NCBI GenBank assembly: GCA_903644035.1
Contig: CAHJXG010000596.1
Span: forward strand, 1-6,191
From: Rhodospirillales bacterium
GTDB taxonomy: Bacteria > Pseudomonadota > Alphaproteobacteria > Acetobacterales > Acetobacteraceae
DNA: 6,191 nt
Direction of reading: 5' to 3'
The notes under the pieces: model-generated
The model's database searches: none
The model's input: only the letters and a program-made list of their open reading frames with translations
Told to the model about the DNA's origin: nothing
Shown: positions 6,118 through 6,191 of the stretch, in pieces
Numbering within the stretch: position 1 is the stretch's first letter
Layout of the letters: each line of letters starts with the position of its first letter
Position numbers and translations under genes: made by a program

Positions 6118-6191
6118 GAGCGGTTTAGGGTTGCACGGATTCAGTGTTTCTGATTCGAGGGGGCTGGCTGAGCAGTGAGGCTGTGATGACG
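6117..6191 (+). mobile_element. Possible left end of an insertion sequence, cut by the window edge
   Basis: The stretch beginning AGAGCGGTTTAGGGTTGCAC looks to me like the terminal inverted repeat style of IS5/IS630-type elements seen in high-GC proteobacteria. This is recall of a general look, not a matched element. It sits beside CTAG, the kind of short target such elements favour. About 65 bp in, a start codon (ATG 6186) is preceded by GTGAGG at a 5-base spacing, the normal distance for a transposase start in small elements. The other end and the transposase body lie outside the window, so this cannot be confirmed here. Confidence 0.35.
6186..6191 (+). CDS. Possible gene start at the right edge, only two codons visible
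   Basis: ATG ACG at the very end of the window follows GTGAGG (6175-6180) by five bases, a good ribosome binding site. If the flanking DNA is an insertion sequence, this would be its transposase start. Nothing of the protein can be judged from two codons. Confidence 0.25.

Overview
The window is high-GC DNA (clearly above 60% G+C by eye) with five complete chromosomal-type genes and two truncated edges. The base composition, the proteobacterial style of the two ergothioneine enzymes and the AraC/MFS pair suggest a proteobacterium, possibly an alpha- or gammaproteobacterium. The genus cannot be fixed from the sequence.

Layout. Positions 1-51 hold the last 16 codons of an unidentified plus-strand gene. 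About 245 bp of apparently non-coding DNA with several short palindromes follows. An AraC-family regulator (297-1064, minus) is divergent from a drug/sugar-exporter-type MFS transporter (1200-2399, plus). The transporter is followed 65 bp later by an NADPH:quinone-oxidoreductase-like MDR enzyme with a strong ribosome binding site (2465-3382, plus). This looks like a self-contained regulated efflux and reduction cassette, with the regulator reading a small molecule and controlling the exporter/reductase operon from the shared region at about 1065-1199.

The right half is an ergothioneine pair. egtD (histidine N-alpha-methyltransferase, minus, 3485-4657 or 4744) and egtB (iron-dependent sulfoxide synthase, plus, 4787-6034) are divergent and start within 42-129 bp of each other. 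Together they would make the core of ergothioneine: EgtD trimethylates histidine to hercynine, and EgtB joins hercynine to a cysteine-containing thiol. No C-S lyase (egtE) or egtA/egtC is in the window.

The most notable observation concerns egtD. The fold and most motifs are present, but several positions that are normally conserved appear changed (a SAM-motif glycine to Ser, the histidine-recognition Glu to Lys, and the YYxTRTE segment to YHVMRME). The frame also runs about 79 codons past the end of the domain, through what looks like former intergenic DNA containing a perfect hairpin. This suggests a decaying or functionally shifted egtD next to a mostly intact egtB. The last 75 bp of the window resemble the end of an insertion sequence, with a new start codon and ribosome binding site at the very edge. 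I see no RNA genes, CRISPR array or clearly undescribed multi-gene system.
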